Source: UCB3 sp964415605
Lineage (GTDB): Bacteria > Chloroflexota > Anaerolineae > Epilineales > Epilineaceae
Assembly (NCBI GenBank): GCA_964415605.1
Contig: CAYQBA010000112.1
Span: 1 to 15,733, forward strand
Direction: 5' to 3'
Length of the DNA: 15,733 nt
In this document: positions 14,708 to 15,733 of the stretch, one piece after another
Layout: the number at the start of each line of letters is the position of its first letter
How positions within the stretch are numbered: the stretch's first letter is position 1
Notes under the pieces: generated by a model
Told to the model about the DNA's origin: nothing
The model's database searches: none
The model's input: only the letters and a program-made list of their open reading frames with translations
Translations under genes and position numbers: made by a program

Positions 14708-15733
14708 ATGAACGACTTCCGGCCGGACATGGCCGTGATCGGGGTGGGCGGCGCGGGCGTGAACACCGTGACCCGGCTGCGCGATGTCGGGCTGCCGGGC
14801 GTTCGGCTCGTGGCGGTGGATGCCAGCGCCCAGGCCCTGGCGCGGGCGGGCGGCATGCCGGCGGTGCTGCTCGACGCGCCCCGGCGGGCATGGGGCACGG
14901 GCGGCGACATGGGCGTCGGCGCCGCGTTGGCCCGCTCGGCGCGCGCGTCGGTGCGGGCCGCGGTGGCGGGGGCGGACCTGGTGTACGTCGTCGCCGGCCT
15001 GGCCGGCGGCACCGGCGGCGGCGCCGGGCCCGAGGTGGCCCGCATCGCCCGCGACGCCGGCGCGGTGACCGTGGGGTTCGGCATCCAGCCGTTCCCGTTC
15101 GAGGCGCGCCGGCACGCCGAGGCGGCCGCGGGCGCCTGGGAGACGTTCCGCGCCGCGTGCGACACGAGCGTGAGCCTCGAGAACCGCCGCGCGCTGACGG
15201 TCGCGGGCGACCGGGTTCCGCTGGATGTCGCCCTCCGCGTCGCCGACGACGTGGTGCGCCAGGCGGTGCACGGCATCGGCGCCATGATCGACCGGCAGGG
15301 TTGGCTCCACGTCGACTGGCCGACCGTGCGGCGCGTCTTGGCCGGCGGCGGGCACGGATGCCTCGCGCTCGGCCTCGGGCGCGGCGACCGTCCGGCCGAG
15401 GCCGCGATGCGCGCCGCGCTGGCCAGCCCGCTGGCGGACATGGAGGCCTTGCGCCACGCCCGGACGGTGCTGGTGCAGGTGTGCGGGGGCCCCGACTTGG
15501 CCGTGGCGGACACCGCCGAGGCGCTCGGCCGCCTGCAGTCCAGGCTGGCGCCGGACTGCGCGTTGATGGCCGGGGCCGCGTACGACCCGTCGTTGGCGGG
15601 CGCGGCTCAGGTGACGGTCCTGGGGGCCGGGCTGCCCGCCGGCGCCGCCGGGGATTCGCGGCGCGGGCGCCAGGCTGGCGCGCGCGGCATCGTCGACGTC
15701 GCGAGCCACCTCGACGACTACCGTGCCAAGCAC
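14708..15733 (+). CDS. Divergent FtsZ-like GTPase (partial, 3' end outside window)
   Basis: At least 342 residues, open to the window edge. The ATG at 14708 follows GGGAG by seven bases and lies 102 bases after the peptidase stop. It has the FtsZ/tubulin GTPase plan: T1 loop GVGGAGVNTV (12-21), a T3-like GTGGD (63-67), the tubulin signature GGTGGGAG (100-107, FtsZ usually GGGTGTGA), then VGFGIQPFPFEARR, AVHGIGAMIDRQG and a C-terminal-domain strand QVTVLGAGLP (301-310). The T7 catalytic loop reads HVDWPT (201-206) where FtsZ has NVDFAD: the first Asp (203) is kept, the Asn is His and the second Asp is Thr. Nucleotide binding looks intact, while hydrolysis on polymerisation may be reduced. It is more likely a specialised paralogue than the cell-division FtsZ: it differs in conserved catalytic positions and follows a NACHT-TPR/peptidase pair rather than ftsA or mur genes. 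Residues after 311 begin a low-complexity linker; a C-terminal tail cannot be judged. Confidence 0.88.
   Translation, partial: MNDFRPDMAVIGVGGAGVNTVTRLRDVGLPGVRLVAVDASAQALARAGGMPAVLLDAPRRAWGTGGDMGVGAALARSARASVRAAVAGADLVYVVAGLAGGTGGGAGPEVARIARDAGAVTVGFGIQPFPFEARRHAEAAAGAWETFRAACDTSVSLENRRALTVAGDRVPLDVALRVADDVVRQAVHGIGAMIDRQGWLHVDWPTVRRVLAGGGHGCLALGLGRGDRPAEAAMRAALASPLADMEALRHARTVLVQVCGGPDLAVADTAEALGRLQSRLAPDCALMAGAAYDPSLAGAAQVTVLGAGLPAGAAGDSRRGRQAGARGIVDVASHLDDYRAKH

Noticed and set aside
14655..14711. An 18-codon GTG-started frame whose TGA overlaps the FtsZ-like ATG
   Set aside because: Possible leader peptide, but it is short, has no clear Shine-Dalgarno, and such overlaps arise by chance.
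14618..15733. Minus-strand open frame reaching the window end
   Set aside because: The plus strand here encodes an unmistakable FtsZ-type GTPase; the minus-strand product is low-complexity.
1..15733. CRISPR arrays, tRNA or rRNA genes, insertion sequences, integrases
   Set aside because: I saw no regularly spaced direct repeats, no tRNA cloverleaf ends, no rRNA blocks and no transposase or integrase motifs.

Overview
The window is a very GC-rich (roughly 70 percent or more by eye), gene-dense bacterial segment. A ten-base run of N shows it comes from a draft or metagenomic scaffold. Nothing in it fixes the taxonomy. Two near-perfect sigma-54 promoter cores and an NtrC-type activator require a lineage with RpoN and argue against Actinomycetota. 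The mix of large NACHT/TPR proteins, a C25-type peptidase and GT2 genes would suit Chloroflexota, Planctomycetota, Myxococcota or a related uncultured group, but this is a weak guess.

Layout. Bases 1-1890 are an envelope-glycan flank: the end of an unidentified CDS, a GT2 glycosyltransferase coupled to it, and a convergent minus-strand membrane protein with a degenerate HAD-like N-terminus. Bases 1891-2485 are a divergent intergenic region with an AT-richer patch and a sigma-54 promoter. Bases 2486-5601 encode a soluble PAS histidine kinase and an NtrC-family response regulator, overlapping by four bases. Bases 5602-5892 are a regulatory region with a long inverted repeat and a second sigma-54 promoter. 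From 5893 a tight plus-strand gene cluster begins: a 106-residue two-helix membrane protein, a 2195-residue NACHT-like NTPase with a very long TPR array, a clan CD (C25/gingipain-like) cysteine peptidase, and a divergent FtsZ-like GTPase that runs off the window.

How the genes may work together (inference). A soluble kinase senses an internal signal and phosphorylates the activator. The activator opens a sigma-54 promoter ahead of the cluster and probably also acts on its own promoter. The cluster carries the parts of an NLR-like signalling device: a STAND/NACHT switch with a large peptide- or protein-binding scaffold, a caspase-fold protease encoded with an 8-base overlap, a small membrane protein and a cytoskeletal GTPase altered in its catalytic loop. 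A stress-, development- or defence-triggered proteolytic system acting on membrane or division is a reasonable hypothesis. I do not recognise this gene set as a named system.

The peptidase gene is split only by an assembly fault. The sequence on either side of the N run is the same segment twice (offset 157 bases), and removing one copy restores a single 543-residue reading frame ending at 14605.
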